Assembly (NCBI GenBank): GCA_031549285.1
Contig: JAVBPZ010000007.1
Location: forward strand, 72,238 to 136,237
Origin: JAAYCI01 sp031549285
Lineage (GTDB): Bacteria > Bacillota > Clostridia > Oscillospirales > Ruminococcaceae
DNA: 64,000 nucleotides
Reading direction: 5' to 3'
Shown: positions 24,900 through 33,357 of the stretch, piece after piece
How the letters are laid out: every line of letters begins with the position of its first letter
Numbering within the stretch: the stretch's first letter is position 1
Position numbers and translations under genes: made by a program
The notes under the pieces: generated by a model
The model's database searches: none
Seen by the model: the letters and a program-made list of their open reading frames with translations, nothing else
What the model was told of the DNA's origin: nothing

Positions 24900-27281
24900 A
24901 TGGAACAAAAGTATCTCGACAATTTAGAATTATATAAAATAGTGGCGATGGCAGCCGAGCGCGCGGTGTGTCCCGAGGCAAAAGACCGCCTGCTGGCGGA
25001 GCAGCCCCAAACCGGCGCGGAGGACGTACGCCTGCTGCTGCGCCAAACAGACACGCTGGCCCAGCGGTTGCTGGTGGCAGGTAACCCGCGTATTTCCGGC
25101 TGCGCCGAGGCGGACAAAGCGGTCAGCCGTGCGGAAAAAGGCGGCATACTGTCTATGGGGGAACTGCTGTTGGCGGCGCGGGCACTGCGGAATTTTTCTG
25201 TGCTGAACAGCTGGTTTTTTGTGGAGGAAGAACGGGCGCCCACTGCGGTGGACGATTTATTTTTTGTCATTACACCACAGCCCGCACTGGAAAAAGCCAT
25301 CACCGAGGCAATACTGTCCGAGACAGAAATGGCGGACACCGCCAGTGACGAATTATATTCCCTGCGGCGGAAAATTCGCCAGGCAGAGAATGCCATCCGC
25401 GACAAACTGGACGCAGTAGTGAAAAACCCAAACACAGCAAAATACCTGCAGGAAACGCTGGTTTCCATACGGAATGGGCGGTTTGTGGTGCCGGTTAAGG
25501 CGGAGCACCGCAATGAAATTGGCGGCGTCATCCACGACGTTTCCTCCAGCGGCGGCACCCTGTTTGTGGAGCCCAGCGCGGTGGTGGAGGCAAACGCGAA
25601 AATTTTGCAATTGCGCAGCCAGGAACAGCAGGAGATAGAGCGGATATTGGCTGATTTCACGGCGCAGGTGGCGGATATCGCGCCATTTTTTGCCCCGGCG
25701 TACGACGCCATGCTGGAAATAGATAAACGCCTGGCAAAGGCGGAGCTGGGCCTTGCGCAGCGGGGAACCCTGCCGCAGGTGAACGACGCCATGGCTTTTT
25801 CGCTGGACCGGGCGCGCCACCCGCTGCTGAACAAGGACACGGTGGTGCCGGTGGACATCCGCCTGGGGGATGAATACGACACCATGGTCATCACCGGGCC
25901 GAACACCGGCGGCAAAACCGTCACCTTAAAAACCGCCGGTTTGCTGTGCGCCATGGCGCAGATGGGGTATTTGATCCCCGCGGCGGAAACCTCCAGCGTG
26001 TGCGTGTTCCGGGAGTTTCTGGTGGACATAGGCGATGAACAAAGCATTGAGCAAAGCCTGTCCACCTTTTCGGGGCACATAAAAAACATCACCGGTATAC
26101 TACAGCTGGCTGGGCCGAAAAGCCTGGTGCTGCTGGATGAGCTGGGCGCCGGTACCGACCCGGCAGAGGGCGCCGCGCTGGCGGTTGCCATCATAGAACA
26201 GCTGCGGGCCAGCGGCGCGCGCATCATGGCTACCACCCACTATGCCGAACTGAAAATGTTTGCGCTGGATACGCCCGGCGTGCAAAACGCCGGCAGCGAG
26301 TTCAACGTGGAAACACTGAAGCCGACCTACCGCCTGATTGTGGGGGTGCCGGGCCGCAGCAACGCGTTTTTAATCGGTGAAAAGCTGGGTATTCCGGAAG
26401 AAGTGATAGAAAGCGCCCGTCTGCATATGACCGGGGAGCAGCGCCGCTTCGAAACGGTGCTGGGCCAGCTGGAGGATGCCCGCCGTGCGCTGAAAGAGCA
26501 GGAGGCGGAAACAGAAAACCTGCGGTATGTGGCAACCCACCAGCTGGAGGAAGCGGAAAAGAAGCGGGACGCGCTGGTGCGCCAGGGCGAGGACGAACTG
26601 GCCGAGGCGCGCCGCAAGGCAAAAGCATTGGCGGACGATGTACAGCAAAGCGCCTTTACACTAATGGATGAGATGCGCCGGATGGAAAAAGACGCCCGGG
26701 TGTCTGCGGCGCAAAAAGCCCAGCGCGCGCGGGAAATTGCCCGCAAGGAAGCGGAACAGCTGGCAAAACGCGCCCAGGACGGTCAGGTGACGGTACCCCG
26801 GGTGTTTGTACCGCTGGACAGCGTGCAGGCCGGGCAGGAGGTGTACCTGCCGGAGATGGAAAAAACCGGCACTGTGGTGGCCCCGGCGGACAAAGCCGGC
26901 ATGGTGGAGGTGCGCATCGGCGCTATAAAAACAAAGCTGCCGTTGCGGGAGCTGTCCGCCATACCGCGCAAGGACACACAGAAAAAGCCTGCCCACGCCG
27001 CGGGCGGCGCGGCGGCAAAACCGGCCGGCCCCCGCAGCCCGGACGTGGAAATAAACCTGCTGGGCAAAACGGTGGACGAGGCGCTGCTGGAAACCGACCA
27101 ATTTCTGGACAATGCCATCATGTCCGGGTTTTCCACGGTATACATCATTCACGGGCGGGGCACCGGCGCGCTGCGCAAAGCCATTGGCCAGCACCTGCGC
27201 CGCAACAAAAGCGTGAAAAGCTTTCGCCTGGGCCGCTATGGCGAGGGGGAGGACGGTGTGACGGTGGTGGAGTTGGCTTGA
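24900..27281 (+). CDS. mutS2: Endonuclease MutS2 (Smr-domain MutS homologue)
   Basis: MutS2 limits recombination and/or splits collided ribosomes. It lacks the mismatch-binding domain. The core and ATPase have GPNTGGKTVTLKT near residues 333-345, LVLLDELGAGTDPAEGAAL and TTHYAELK. A long coiled coil (about 520-640) is rich in Glu, Lys and Arg. A KOW-like segment lies near 640-690. The C-terminal Smr nuclease domain starts near 715 (EINLLGKTVDEALLE) and has the HGRGTGALR motif. The ATG at 24900 follows GCTAGGAGCATACA. 793 residues is the expected length. Confidence 0.96.
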   Translation: MEQKYLDNLELYKIVAMAAERAVCPEAKDRLLAEQPQTGAEDVRLLLRQTDTLAQRLLVAGNPRISGCAEADKAVSRAEKGGILSMGELLLAARALRNFSVLNSWFFVEEERAPTAVDDLFFVITPQPALEKAITEAILSETEMADTASDELYSLRRKIRQAENAIRDKLDAVVKNPNTAKYLQETLVSIRNGRFVVPVKAEHRNEIGGVIHDVSSSGGTLFVEPSAVVEANAKILQLRSQEQQEIERILADFTAQVADIAPFFAPAYDAMLEIDKRLAKAELGLAQRGTLPQVNDAMAFSLDRARHPLLNKDTVVPVDIRLGDEYDTMVITGPNTGGKTVTLKTAGLLCAMAQMGYLIPAAETSSVCVFREFLVDIGDEQSIEQSLSTFSGHIKNITGILQLAGPKSLVLLDELGAGTDPAEGAALAVAIIEQLRASGARIMATTHYAELKMFALDTPGVQNAGSEFNVETLKPTYRLIVGVPGRSNAFLIGEKLGIPEEVIESARLHMTGEQRRFETVLGQLEDARRALKEQEAETENLRYVATHQLEEAEKKRDALVRQGEDELAEARRKAKALADDVQQSAFTLMDEMRRMEKDARVSAAQKAQRAREIARKEAEQLAKRAQDGQVTVPRVFVPLDSVQAGQEVYLPEMEKTGTVVAPADKAGMVEVRIGAIKTKLPLRELSAIPRKDTQKKPAHAAGGAAAKPAGPRSPDVEINLLGKTVDEALLETDQFLDNAIMSGFSTVYIIHGRGTGALRKAIGQHLRRNKSVKSFRLGRYGEGEDGVTVVELA

Positions 27282-27441
27282 GCTGGCATGGTTCCATTTC
27301 GTTTTTCTTTAGTTTGCACAAGCCAGGCAGAGTTCTCCGGCCCCGAGAGCCATTTTTGACGAGTTCGAGCCCTTATGCCTTAAATCAACAAAAGCCAGCA
27401 ACTTATATTTTTCTGTTGCAGCGGCACAGAGCACAAAGATA

Positions 27442-27467
27442 CCGCCCCGGAAATGTATCCGGGGCGG
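27442..27467. terminator. Inverted repeat between convergent mutS2 and HAD genes
   Basis: CCGCCCCGGA and TCCGGGGCGG form a perfect 10-bp stem with a 6-nt loop, placed between two genes that end facing each other. The following T-run on the + strand is weak (GCGCGTTT), so termination efficiency is uncertain. The remainder of the 204-bp gap has no supported gene. Confidence 0.55.
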
Positions 27468-27485
27468 CGCGTTTCCACATTGCTA

Positions 27486-28097
27486 TTAATAAATCTCTAT
27501 CCCATAGGTAATCAACATCTTGCAAAAGTTCTTCACGTTTTTAAACTGGATACCGGTAATGCCGGCCTGGAATGCCATGCCGGCGTTTTCCTTTTTGTCG
27601 TCGGTGAATATGGTTTCCTGCGGAACCAGGTTGCATTTTTTAAGGAACGCTTGGTAAATGGCCAGGTCGGGCTTGGTTGCGCCTATTTCATAGGACGCGA
27701 TGCCCCCGTCGAACAGCTTCCAAAAATCCCGCTGGGACAGCATCTCAAAAATTTCCCGGGATACATTGGACAGGTAATACAGCTCAAATCCCTTTTTCTT
27801 TAATAGGCGCATCATGGTGACGGTGGCTTTGCGGGTTTGCAGCATTTCGGTCCATTCGTCCATCACCGCCTGCATTTCAAACGCAAGGTCCAGTTCTTTC
27901 CCACGCTGCAGGAAAATCTTCTGCGCCTCGGCCCAGGTCATTTCCCCACGGTCCAGCATCTGCCATTCTTCGCTGCCAAATACGGCGTTAAACAGTTCGT
28001 TTTCCACTCGTGAGGAAAAAAACTTGTCCACCAAAAAATCTTTCGGGCTATAGTCAATGACCACGCCGCCCAGATCAAACACAATATTTTTGTACAT
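27486..28097 (-). CDS. HAD family hydrolase (HAD-IA, haloacid dehalogenase-like)
   Basis: 203-residue phosphatase-like protein. Motif I is FDLGGVVIDYSPKDFL, where the usual DxD reads DLG, as in many HAD-IA members such as YihX-type phosphatases. Motif II is YYLSNVS, motif III lies around GATKPDLAIYQAFL, and motif IV is IFTDDKKENAGMAFQAGI. The ATG at 28097 has GCAGGAGCG upstream on its strand. A longer frame upstream is less likely. Substrate unknown. Single gene, transcribed against the surrounding genes. Confidence 0.88.
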   Translation of the reverse strand: MYKNIVFDLGGVVIDYSPKDFLVDKFFSSRVENELFNAVFGSEEWQMLDRGEMTWAEAQKIFLQRGKELDLAFEMQAVMDEWTEMLQTRKATVTMMRLLKKKGFELYYLSNVSREIFEMLSQRDFWKLFDGGIASYEIGATKPDLAIYQAFLKKCNLVPQETIFTDDKKENAGMAFQAGITGIQFKNVKNFCKMLITYGIEIY

Positions 28098-28265
28098 AGG
28101 TTGTTTTCGCTCCTGCATTTGTATTGCGGCCCCGGCCCGGTGGGCTTTGCGCCGGTTCACGGCCGAACCTTATTCTCCATTATACACATTTTCACCGGGT
28201 TTGGAAACCGACCATGAAAAAGACAGTGGCTATGTAAATAGTGTGTTAACTCTCTGTTGGCGGGC

Positions 28266-28294
28266 TTGCTCTCAGCCGCCCAAAAAGATATAAT
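28266..28294 (+). promoter_or_regulatory. Promoter for the LtaS-like gene
   Basis: TTGCTC (28266-28271) and TATAAT (28289-28294) with a 17-bp spacer, about 50 bp upstream of the ATG at 28346. Confidence 0.6.
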
Positions 28295-28345
28295 TATTTG
28301 TTGTAGCGAACGCAAACGACGAAAAGAGGATGAATAGAACCCACC

Positions 28346-30415
28346 ATGATACAGGATGAAGCAATAAAGAGAACCGGCAAAACCGGGCGGCTGGATGCCC
28401 TGCCGCCGGAACCGGTAAAAACAGCACCGGCCACACCTGTGCAGAAAAAAACAACGGAAGAGCCGCAGAATGTGGAAGCAAACCGTGCCGCCCCCGCGAA
28501 AAAAAACGCCCGGGCTGTGTTAGATGCTTTCCGCGCCAGCCTGGCCGCAAACATTTTGTTCAGTTTGCTGGTTCCGTTTATCACGCTGCTAACCACCGAA
28601 TGGATTGCCCGGGGGACGCTGGCGATAAACAACCAGGGGAACGGTTTCGTTCAGGCGTTTTTCCTGCATTTTTTCAGTTTCTTTTTTGCGTGGCTGCTGC
28701 TGGTCATGCTGTATGTTTTCATCAGCCAGCTTTCCGGTTTGCATGCCCTGGCCACCGTGGTGGTGGGCCTGCTGGGGAACATACCCGCGGTGGTGACCTA
28801 TTACAAGCTTACCATGCGAGGAGAGCCGTTCCTGCCGTGGGATTTAAGCCAGATTGATGATTTAATGAGCGTGAAAGGCAGTGTTACCCTGGTCATTCAG
28901 CCGTCCATGATCATTACGCTGGTGCTGTTTGTGCTGCTGGCGGTGTTGGCGGCGTTTGTGCGCACCCCGCGCAAAGAGGACGGTAAACGGGATATCAAGT
29001 CCCGGATGATTTTGTCCGCGACCTCGCTGGCCTGTGTGTTTCTGCTGCTGTTTGGCATTTTCCTCAGCCCGGCGGGCTCGTCCGGCATTGGCATCAGCCA
29101 GGACATGTGGATGCAGGATCGCTATTATCGCACCAACGGTGTAATTACCGGCTTTTTAACCAACCTGCAGATGTTGCGCATCACCCAGCCGGAGGAGTAC
29201 AGCGACGCGGCCGCCCACCTGTTGTACGACCAGGCGGACCAGGCGTATACCGGCCCGGGCTATGTGGCTGGGGCCGCCGGCGCCGGGCTATACACCGCCG
29301 CGCAGCAACCGGATATTATTTACCTTATGGGCGAAAGCTTTTGGGATGTCACCACCCTGCCGGGCATTACCTATGACCAGGACCTGCTGCCAAACCTGAC
29401 CCGCCTGAAGGAAGAGGCGGCCTTTGGCTGGGGCTATTCCCCCAGCTTTGGCGGCGGCACCTGCGACGTGGAGTTCGAGGCGCTGACAGGGTTTTCCATG
29501 GAACATCTGCCGGCGGGCAGCAAACCGTTCCAGCAGTATGTCACCGACGACATGTTTTCCCTGCCGCAGTATTTAAAGAGCCAGGGCTATGGTACCGTGG
29601 CCATCCACGGGTATAAGGGATACTGCTGGAGCCGCGAAACAGCTTATCCGCGCCTGGGTATAGATGAGTTCATTTCCTCGGAGGATTTTGTACATCCTTC
29701 GCGCCGCCGCGGGTTTATTTCCGACGACGCCATGGTGGACAGAATCATTGAGGAGTACGAAACCTACACCGCGGACGGCACACCAGCGTTCATTCACGCG
29801 GTCAGCATGCAAAACCACACCACCTACAGCCGGGACCGCTACCCCGCCGATGAACTGGTCCGGGTGACAGAACACCCTGCCGGCCTGCCGGATTCCACCA
29901 TTGGCCAGCTGGAAGACTGCGCCACCGGCATCCGCGAGATGGACGCCGCCGTGGGCCGCCTGACTGACTACCTGCGCACTACCGACCGGCCCACCATTTT
30001 GGTGTTTTGGGGGGACCATTTGAACCCCATGTCGGATGGATATACCCTGTTCGAAAAAACAGGTTTCATCGAGGAAGGCGAAACTGCCAGCCCCAACCTT
30101 CATAAGGTACCGCTGCTTATCTGGAGCAATTACTCCAGCCGGAAGGTAGACCTGGGGGTGCTGGCCACCTATAATATTTCGCCGGTGATGATGGATCTAT
30201 ATGACCTGGATATGCCGGTGATGTTCCAGTTTTTGTCCGAGCAGCTGGGCATCCTGCGTGGCCGCAGCCGCGGTGTCACGGTGCAGCCGGACGGTTCGTT
30301 TAGCTATGACATGACCGAGGCGCAGCAGACAGCGTTTAACAACCACGGCATATTACAGTACAATTATATGTTTGGGGACGACGTGCTGGAAAGTTACCTG
30401 CCAAATACCGCATGA
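28346..30415 (+). CDS. LtaS-like membrane phosphoglycerol transferase / sulfatase-fold protein
   Basis: Extracellular sulfatase-fold enzyme on a five-helix membrane base, as in lipoteichoic acid synthases. A charged cytoplasmic stretch of about 55 residues precedes helices between about 60 and 250. The catalytic domain has the metal-binding entry DIIYLMGESFWD, the nucleophile threonine region GGGTCDVEFEALTG, and the late metal motif VFWGDHLNPM. LtaS-type enzymes transfer glycerol phosphate from phosphatidylglycerol, but the exact polymer is not provable here. The start codon is supported only by a moderate RBS (GAAAAGAGGATGAA). Confidence 0.88.
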   Translation: MIQDEAIKRTGKTGRLDALPPEPVKTAPATPVQKKTTEEPQNVEANRAAPAKKNARAVLDAFRASLAANILFSLLVPFITLLTTEWIARGTLAINNQGNGFVQAFFLHFFSFFFAWLLLVMLYVFISQLSGLHALATVVVGLLGNIPAVVTYYKLTMRGEPFLPWDLSQIDDLMSVKGSVTLVIQPSMIITLVLFVLLAVLAAFVRTPRKEDGKRDIKSRMILSATSLACVFLLLFGIFLSPAGSSGIGISQDMWMQDRYYRTNGVITGFLTNLQMLRITQPEEYSDAAAHLLYDQADQAYTGPGYVAGAAGAGLYTAAQQPDIIYLMGESFWDVTTLPGITYDQDLLPNLTRLKEEAAFGWGYSPSFGGGTCDVEFEALTGFSMEHLPAGSKPFQQYVTDDMFSLPQYLKSQGYGTVAIHGYKGYCWSRETAYPRLGIDEFISSEDFVHPSRRRGFISDDAMVDRIIEEYETYTADGTPAFIHAVSMQNHTTYSRDRYPADELVRVTEHPAGLPDSTIGQLEDCATGIREMDAAVGRLTDYLRTTDRPTILVFWGDHLNPMSDGYTLFEKTGFIEEGETASPNLHKVPLLIWSNYSSRKVDLGVLATYNISPVMMDLYDLDMPVMFQFLSEQLGILRGRSRGVTVQPDGSFSYDMTEAQQTAFNNHGILQYNYMFGDDVLESYLPNTA

Positions 30416-30528
30416 GGGCAGGCGGACGGACGAAGGAGCAAGCGCCCCCATGTGTCGGTATCGCCCTGCCGGGAAAAACAACGCGAAAACAACACCCAAA
30501 CGAAACCCCGCCAATATAGGAGAAAAAT

Positions 30529-32370
30529 GTGGACAAACAGCTGAAAGCCATTCTGGCCCGGGTGCAAAAACCCGGGCGTTACACCGGCGGCGAACCAGGC
30601 AGCGTGTACAAAGACTCTGCCGAAACCCGCCTGCGGTTTGCATTTTGCTTCCCGGATACCTACGAGGTGGGCATGTCCTATCTTGGCATGAAGATACTGT
30701 ACGAGCGGCTGAACGCGATGGACGGCGTGTGGTGCGAGCGGGCGTTCATGCCGTGGGTGGATATGGCTGACGAACTAAAAAAAGAAGGCTATCCGCTGTA
30801 TGCACTGGAAAGCAAGGACCCATTAAACGTGTTCGATATCGTGGGTTTCACCCTGCAGTATGAGCTCTCTTACACCAATATTCTGGCCATGCTGGACCTG
30901 GCCGGGATCCCGCTGTATGCCGCCCAGCGACAGGAAACCTTCCCGCTGGTGGTGGCGGGCGGCCCCTGTGTGTGCAACGCGGAACCGGTGGCGGATTTTT
31001 TTGACGCGCTGTTTTTGGGCGAAGGGGAGGAACAGCTGCCGGCGGTGTGCCGCCTGGCCCAGCAGGCAAAAGCGGAGAGCTGGCCCAAAACAAAGCTCTT
31101 GCGGGAACTGGCGCGGATAGAGGGCGTGTATGTCCCGTCACTGTATACCGTCAGCTACCTGCCGGACGGCCGGGTAGAGGCCATTCGGGCGCAGGATGAC
31201 GCGCCGCAGCCGGTGCGCAAAGCGCTGCTGAAGGATTTTGCCACCTTTCCGCCGCCGGAGGATTTCGTGGTACCGATGGTGGGCGCCGTGCATGACCGCG
31301 CCCAGATGGAGGTGCTGCGCGGCTGTGTGCGTGGCTGCCGGTTTTGCCAGGCGGGCTTTTTATACCGGCCCATGCGCCAGCGCGACGCCCGCTTTTTAAG
31401 CGACGCGGCCCAGCGCCTGTGCGCGGCCACCGGGTACGAGGAAATCAGCCTGACCAGCCTGTCCACCAGCGACCACAGCCAGCTGGAGCCGCTCCTGGAC
31501 GACATGCTGGCCTGGGCCACGCCGCGGTACGTGAACCTGTCGCTGCCCAGCCTGCGGGTGGATAACTTTTCCGCCAGTTTGGTGGAGAAAACCACGCGTG
31601 TGCGAAAAAGCGGGCTTACCTTCGCGCCGGAGGCCGGGACCCAGCGCCTGCGGGACGTCATCAACAAAAACGTGACCGATGCAGAAATAGACCGCACCTG
31701 TACCCTGGCGTTCGACGCGGGCTACACGGCGGTGAAGCTGTATTTTATGATGGGCCTGCCCAGCGAAACCATGGAAGACATTGAGGAAATTGCCGCCACC
31801 GCCCAGCGCGTGGTGGACCTGTACTATGCCCGACCGCACAAAACCAAGGGCCAGGGTGTGAAGGTATCCATCAGCGTGGCGTGCTTTGTGCCCAAACCCA
31901 TGACCCCATTCCAGTACTGCCCACAGGACCCGGAGGAACTGCTGGCGGAAAAGCAGCGCTACCTGCTGTCCTGCATTAAAACTAAAAAAATATCGGTAAG
32001 CTATCACGACAAGCGCATCAGCTTTTTAGAGGCGGTGTTCGCAAAAGGGGACCGGCGCCTGGCGCAGGTGATAGAAAAAGCGTACCGTGCCGGCTGCCGT
32101 TTCGACGGCTGGGACGACCAGTTTTTGTATGACGTATGGCTGAAAACCTTTGCGGACTGCGGCATCGACCCGCATTTTTATGCGAACCGTGCCATCGGCT
32201 TTGAGGAAGTGACCCCCTGGAGCCATCTGGAGTACGGCGTGCAGGAAGCTTTCCTGCGCGCGGAATACCAAAAGGCGATGCAGGCGGCCACCACGCCGCC
32301 CTGCAACAAAGCCTGCTCTGGTTGTGGTGCCAATACGCTGCTGGGAGGTGCTTGCTTTGCGTACCATTAG
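30529..32370 (+). CDS. Radical SAM protein of the TIGR03960 type (B12-binding-like N-terminus)
   Basis: Uncharacterised radical SAM family. The N-terminal third (about 1-220) resembles a cobalamin-binding fold (FPDTYEVGMSYLGMKILYERLN, FTLQYELSYTNILAMLDLAGI, GGPCVCNAEPVADFFD). The iron-sulfur motif is Cys266-x3-Cys270-x2-Cys273 (CVRGCRFCQAG). It is followed by SLSTSDHSQ and GLTFAPEAGTQRLRDVINKNV. The C-terminus has a Cys-rich end (CNKACSGCG). The GTG at 30529 follows ATAGGAGAAAAAT. The downstream DUF2344 gene overlaps by 14 nt; the two are fused in some bacteria, so they probably act together. Substrate unknown. Confidence 0.88.
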   Translation: MDKQLKAILARVQKPGRYTGGEPGSVYKDSAETRLRFAFCFPDTYEVGMSYLGMKILYERLNAMDGVWCERAFMPWVDMADELKKEGYPLYALESKDPLNVFDIVGFTLQYELSYTNILAMLDLAGIPLYAAQRQETFPLVVAGGPCVCNAEPVADFFDALFLGEGEEQLPAVCRLAQQAKAESWPKTKLLRELARIEGVYVPSLYTVSYLPDGRVEAIRAQDDAPQPVRKALLKDFATFPPPEDFVVPMVGAVHDRAQMEVLRGCVRGCRFCQAGFLYRPMRQRDARFLSDAAQRLCAATGYEEISLTSLSTSDHSQLEPLLDDMLAWATPRYVNLSLPSLRVDNFSASLVEKTTRVRKSGLTFAPEAGTQRLRDVINKNVTDAEIDRTCTLAFDAGYTAVKLYFMMGLPSETMEDIEEIAATAQRVVDLYYARPHKTKGQGVKVSISVACFVPKPMTPFQYCPQDPEELLAEKQRYLLSCIKTKKISVSYHDKRISFLEAVFAKGDRRLAQVIEKAYRAGCRFDGWDDQFLYDVWLKTFADCGIDPHFYANRAIGFEEVTPWSHLEYGVQEAFLRAEYQKAMQAATTPPCNKACSGCGANTLLGGACFAYH

Positions 32371-33010
32371 GCTTTTTTTCACCAAAACCGGCGAGGCGGC
32401 GTATATCTCGCACCTGGATTTGCAGCGCGTGATGGCGCGGGCCCTGCGGCGCAGCGGCGTTCCGGTATGGTATTCGCAAGGGTTCAATCCGCACATCTAC
32501 CTCAGCTTTGCGCTGCCGCTGCCGCTGGCACAGGAGAGCGTGGTGGAGATGGTGGACTTTAAAACCGAAGTGGAAGACGAGGATTTCGGGCGGTATATCC
32601 AGCCGCTGAACGCCGCCTTGCCCCGGGGCATAGTGGCGCAGCGCATGGCGCCGCCGGTGGCTGTGGCCGGCAAGATTGCGGCGGCGGAATATACCCTCAC
32701 CTGGCCGCAGGAGGAACACGCGGCGCTGGCTGGCGCGGTGGACGCCTACAACCGGCTGGACACAGCGCCGGTGCTGCGTAAAACCAAGCGCAGCGAGCAG
32801 ACAGAGGATTTGAAGCTGTACCTGCCGGCGCTGCAGCTGGTACCGGCGGGGGAACCGTCCATACAGGTGCGGCTGCCGGCCGGCAGCGAGAAAAACCTGA
32901 ATTCCTTGCTGCTGGTGCAGTTTTTGGCGGGCCAGGGCGGCCCGGCACCGGCCGCGGCGCGCATTCTGCGCACCGGGGTGTTCACGGCGGCGGGGGAAGC
33001 CTTCTGCTAG
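32357..33010 (+). CDS. TIGR03936/DUF2344 radical SAM-linked protein
   Basis: 217 residues, partner of the preceding radical SAM protein. The family opening is present: RLFFTKTGEAAYISHLDLQRVMARALRRSGVPVWYSQGFNPHIYLSFALPLPLAQES. TTG 32357 is the start, with GGGAGG 8 nt upstream inside the end of the radical SAM gene; no ATG fits better. The overlap suggests coupled translation. The molecular role of the family is not known. Confidence 0.85.
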   Translation: MRTIRLFFTKTGEAAYISHLDLQRVMARALRRSGVPVWYSQGFNPHIYLSFALPLPLAQESVVEMVDFKTEVEDEDFGRYIQPLNAALPRGIVAQRMAPPVAVAGKIAAAEYTLTWPQEEHAALAGAVDAYNRLDTAPVLRKTKRSEQTEDLKLYLPALQLVPAGEPSIQVRLPAGSEKNLNSLLLVQFLAGQGGPAPAAARILRTGVFTAAGEAFC

Positions 33011-33091
33011 GGTATTTGCGCCAGATGTTCCGTTAAGGATAAACCCACATCACCATTTTCACACAATCGCTGTGCGCAAGCGCCAAAACAC

Positions 33092-33119
33092 TTGCAATTT
33101 TCCCCAAACATGCTATAAT
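33092..33119 (+). promoter_or_regulatory. Strong extended -10 promoter for a short antisense RNA
   Basis: TTGCAA (33092-33097), a 16-bp spacer and TGCTATAAT give a -35, an extended -10 and a perfect -10 box (33114-33119). No protein gene starts downstream on this strand before rpsB, which has its own promoter. A terminator occurs about 90 nt later, so this promoter appears dedicated to a small RNA. Confidence 0.8.
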
Positions 33120-33125
33120 GAAAAC

Positions 33126-33212
33126 ACAAAGAGGCACTGCCGACAGGCGGTCGCCCCCATTGAGATGAACGGTAACCGTTACCTTGCTAGGGGAGCGCGG
33201 TTACCGTTTTTT
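33126..33212 (+). ncRNA. Predicted ~87-nt antisense RNA (candidate type I antitoxin)
   Basis: Boundaries are inferred from the promoter at 33092-33119 and the terminator ending at 33212. The RNA begins with the repeat GAGGCACTGC (33131), has no sensible open frame, and ends in an intrinsic terminator. Its 3' end is antisense to the last codons of the minus-strand 30-residue peptide gene (stop at 33201-33203), and the rest is antisense to that gene's 3' untranslated region. This matches the txpA/ratA type of 3'-overlapping toxin-antitoxin pair. No transcript evidence is available. Confidence 0.6.
33168..33212 (+). terminator. Intrinsic terminator of the antisense RNA
   Basis: AACGGTAACCG (33168-33178) pairs perfectly with CGGTTACCGTT (33198-33208), followed by a run of six T (33207-33212). 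The stem includes the stop region of the minus-strand peptide gene. On the minus strand no T-run follows, so the peptide mRNA probably reads through. Confidence 0.85.
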
Positions 33213-33293
33213 GTCGCCACGAACATTTCTGCCCGAAATGGAGATGAAAAACACCAGCGCCAAAATGAGCGCCAACATCGTTAAATACTCCAT
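33201..33293 (-). CDS. 30-residue hydrophobic peptide, candidate type I toxin
   Basis: The peptide starts MEYLTMLALILALVFF, continues with a short polar hinge (ISISG) and ends in the basic tail RNVRGDKKR. It is a single membrane helix plus a Lys/Arg end, the build of TxpA, BsrG, Fst and holin-like (Hol-Tox) type I toxins. The ATG at 33293 has the strong Shine-Dalgarno AAAGGGGGTG 7 nt upstream. That sequence lies in a GAAA-capped hairpin. A minus-strand extended -10 promoter lies about 65 nt upstream. A convergent promoter makes an antisense RNA over its 3' end. The gene is too short for routine gene calling. Membrane toxicity is inferred from architecture, not shown. Confidence 0.68.
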   Translation of the reverse strand: MEYLTMLALILALVFFISISGRNVRGDKKR

Positions 33294-33301
33294 ACGCAAC
33301 A

Positions 33302-33315
33302 CCCCCTTTCGGGGG
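33302..33315 (-). promoter_or_regulatory. Hairpin sequestering the Shine-Dalgarno of the 30-residue peptide
   Basis: On the minus strand CCCCC-GAAA-GGGGG forms a 5-bp GC stem closed by a GNRA tetraloop. The GGGGG is the core of the ribosome-binding site of the peptide at 33293. Translation would need opening of this hairpin, as is usual for type I toxin mRNAs. Confidence 0.7.
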
Positions 33316-33357
33316 CCGGATTAACCGCCTGCCGCTTGTCGCAGTGCCTCTGCATTC

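Larger units (their letters stand above)
33131..33350. repeat. Inverted repeat bounding the peptide/antisense RNA locus
   Basis: The left arm is GAGGCACTGC plus CGACAGGCGGT (33131-33151). The right arm, read on the minus strand from 33350, is GAGGCACTGC, a 6-nt insert, then CGGCAGGCGGT (to about 33324). Each predicted transcript starts at its copy. A minus-strand RNA spanning both arms would pair 10 bp, a 6-nt bulge and 11 bp (one G-U), joining its 5' and 3' ends. Confidence 0.8.

Noticed and set aside
27286..27357. Short + strand frame after mutS2 (MVPFRFSLVCTSQAEF...)
   Set aside because: No RBS or promoter, no hydrophobic or conserved pattern; likely untranslated 3' sequence.
32324..32356. 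Upstream GTG/ATG-like extension of the DUF2344 gene inside the radical SAM gene
   Set aside because: The TTG at 32357 has a properly spaced GGGAGG and gives the family N-terminus; the extension has neither.
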